Origin: Rhodococcus zopfii NBRC 100606 = JCM 9919
GTDB lineage: Bacteria > Actinomycetota > Actinomycetes > Mycobacteriales > Mycobacteriaceae
Length of the DNA: 64,000 bases
Assembly: GCF_001895025.1 (NCBI RefSeq)
Contig: NZ_BCXI01000013.1
Coordinates: forward strand, 1-64,000
Direction: 5' to 3'
Shown: one piece after another, positions 63,390-64,000 of the stretch
Layout of the letters: the number at the start of each line of letters is the position of its first letter
Position numbering within the stretch: the stretch's first letter is position 1
Position numbers and translations under genes: made by a program
The notes under the pieces: generated by a model
Told to the model about the DNA's origin: nothing
Database searches by the model: none
Seen by the model: only the letters and a program-made list of their open reading frames with translations

Positions 63390-64000
63390 CTAGGCGCCCG
63401 TCCGCAGGTCCTTCCGGAGAATCTTGCCGGCTGCCGACTTCGGCACCAGGTCGATGAACTGCACCTGGCGGATCTTCTTGTGCGGGGACACCCGCTCGGC
63501 GACGAACGTGATCACGTCGTCCTCGCTCAGTTCCGCGCCGGGCTGCAGCACCACGAACGCCTTGGGAACTTCCTCGCCGTCCGCGTCGAGCACGCCGACC
63601 ACGGCGGCGTCGGCGATCTTGGGATGCGTGAGCAGCAACGCCTCGAGCTCGGCCGGCGGCACCTGGTAGCCCTTGTACTTGATGAGTTCCTTGAGCCGGT
63701 CGACGATCGTGACCACGCCGCGTCCGTCGACGGTCGCGATGTCACCGGTGTGCAGGTAACCGTCGGCGTCGAGGGTCTCGGCGGTGGCTTCGGGGTTGCC
63801 GAGATAGCCGACCATGATGTTCGGCCCCTTGCACCACAGCTCTCCCGGCTCGGACACACCGGCGCCCTCCGGGTACGCGACCTCCTGCCCGGTGACCGGG
63901 TCGACGAGCTTGCATTCCATGTTCGCGACCGTAGGGCCGACGGAGTCGAGAGCGGTCTGGTCGTCGTCGAACGGGATCGCGTGGCTGACCGGGCTCATCT
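63390..64000 (-). CDS. AMP-binding acyl-CoA ligase (4-coumarate-CoA ligase-like), C-terminal part
   Basis: The last 203 codons of an adenylate-forming ligase; the N-terminal part lies beyond the window end. Visible motifs are MSPVSHAIPFDD (after the A5 Thr-Glu), ELWCKGPNIMVGYLGNPEAT, YLHTGDIATVDGRGVVTIVD, the hinge DRLKELIKYKGYQVPPAELE and the catalytic Lys in PKSAAGKILRKDLR. The pattern fits 4CL-type aryl or fatty acyl-CoA ligases; substrate undetermined. Confidence 0.9.
   Translation of the reverse strand, partial: MSPVSHAIPFDDDQTALDSVGPTVANMECKLVDPVTGQEVAYPEGAGVSEPGELWCKGPNIMVGYLGNPEATAETLDADGYLHTGDIATVDGRGVVTIVDRLKELIKYKGYQVPPAELEALLLTHPKIADAAVVGVLDADGEEVPKAFVVLQPGAELSEDDVITFVAERVSPHKKIRQVQFIDLVPKSAAGKILRKDLRTGA

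Overview
The window is a high-GC, gene-dense stretch of a mycolic-acid-containing actinobacterium, most likely a Rhodococcus or a close relative. Supporting evidence is the gene order, which follows, with interruptions, the Mycobacterium tuberculosis interval from about Rv0489 (gpm1) to Rv0655 (mkl) in reverse. Other support comes from a hadA-hadB mycolate dehydratase pair, the 33-residue ribosomal protein bS22, a SenX3-RegX3 pair, and frequent GTG starts and 4-nt stop/start overlaps. No plasmid, phage, rRNA operon or CRISPR array is visible. The only mobile-element-like trace is a broken DUF222 (13E12-type) fragment near 18.2-18.5 kb.

Layout. 0-6.8 kb: start of the Mce-transporter ATPase gene mkl (cut by the window edge), then the minus-strand translation block read as rpmG-hadA-hadB-tRNA-Trp-secE-nusG-rplK-rplA-rplJ-rplL, plus tRNA-Met, tRNA-Thr and tRNA-Tyr. 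6.9-23.9 kb: yajQ and htpX, then a menaquinone supercluster: polyprenyl diphosphate synthase, menJ, menG, menD, menC, a hotdog thioesterase, menB, menE and menA. It is interleaved with pitA, a small membrane protein and two DUF3349 proteins. 23.9-29.7 kb: mixed genes (holin-like protein, a Clp-N protein with its HTH partner, Nudix, PlsC, CysK2-like synthase, BldC, ParA-like ATPase). 29.7-47.3 kb: cytochrome c maturation system II (resA-ccdA-resB-ccsB) and heme synthesis (hemL, hemB, hemD, hemC, hemA) with rex and a glutaredoxin-like gene. An acyl-CoA oxidase-like gene and a copper chaperone/PQQ-type dehydrogenase pair lie between. 47.4-64 kb: serB1-like, PlsC, galE2-like, bS22, excisionase-like HTH, proC, a MerR regulator with a thioesterase, the ppx neighbourhood, senX3-regX3, gpm1, a Tat-exported FAD oxidoreductase and the end of an acyl-CoA ligase gene.

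How it fits together. Much of the window serves respiration. Menaquinone is the electron carrier, heme and cytochrome c maturation supply cytochromes, and Rex links expression of the heme genes to NADH/NAD+ through a recognisable operator upstream of rex. Phosphate handling recurs in pitA, Ppx and SenX3-RegX3. Regulatory signals that can be read directly include a Rex box, a CsoR-like palindrome, a MerR-type palindrome, several probable leaderless promoters and many hairpin terminators. A 19-20 bp-arm palindrome occurs in two separate intergenic spaces, and the senX3-regX3 spacer holds a 24-bp tandem repeat. No clearly new multi-gene system is evident. The best leads are the thioesterase embedded between menB and menC, the coupling of pitA to DUF3349 genes and menE, and the small repeat families.
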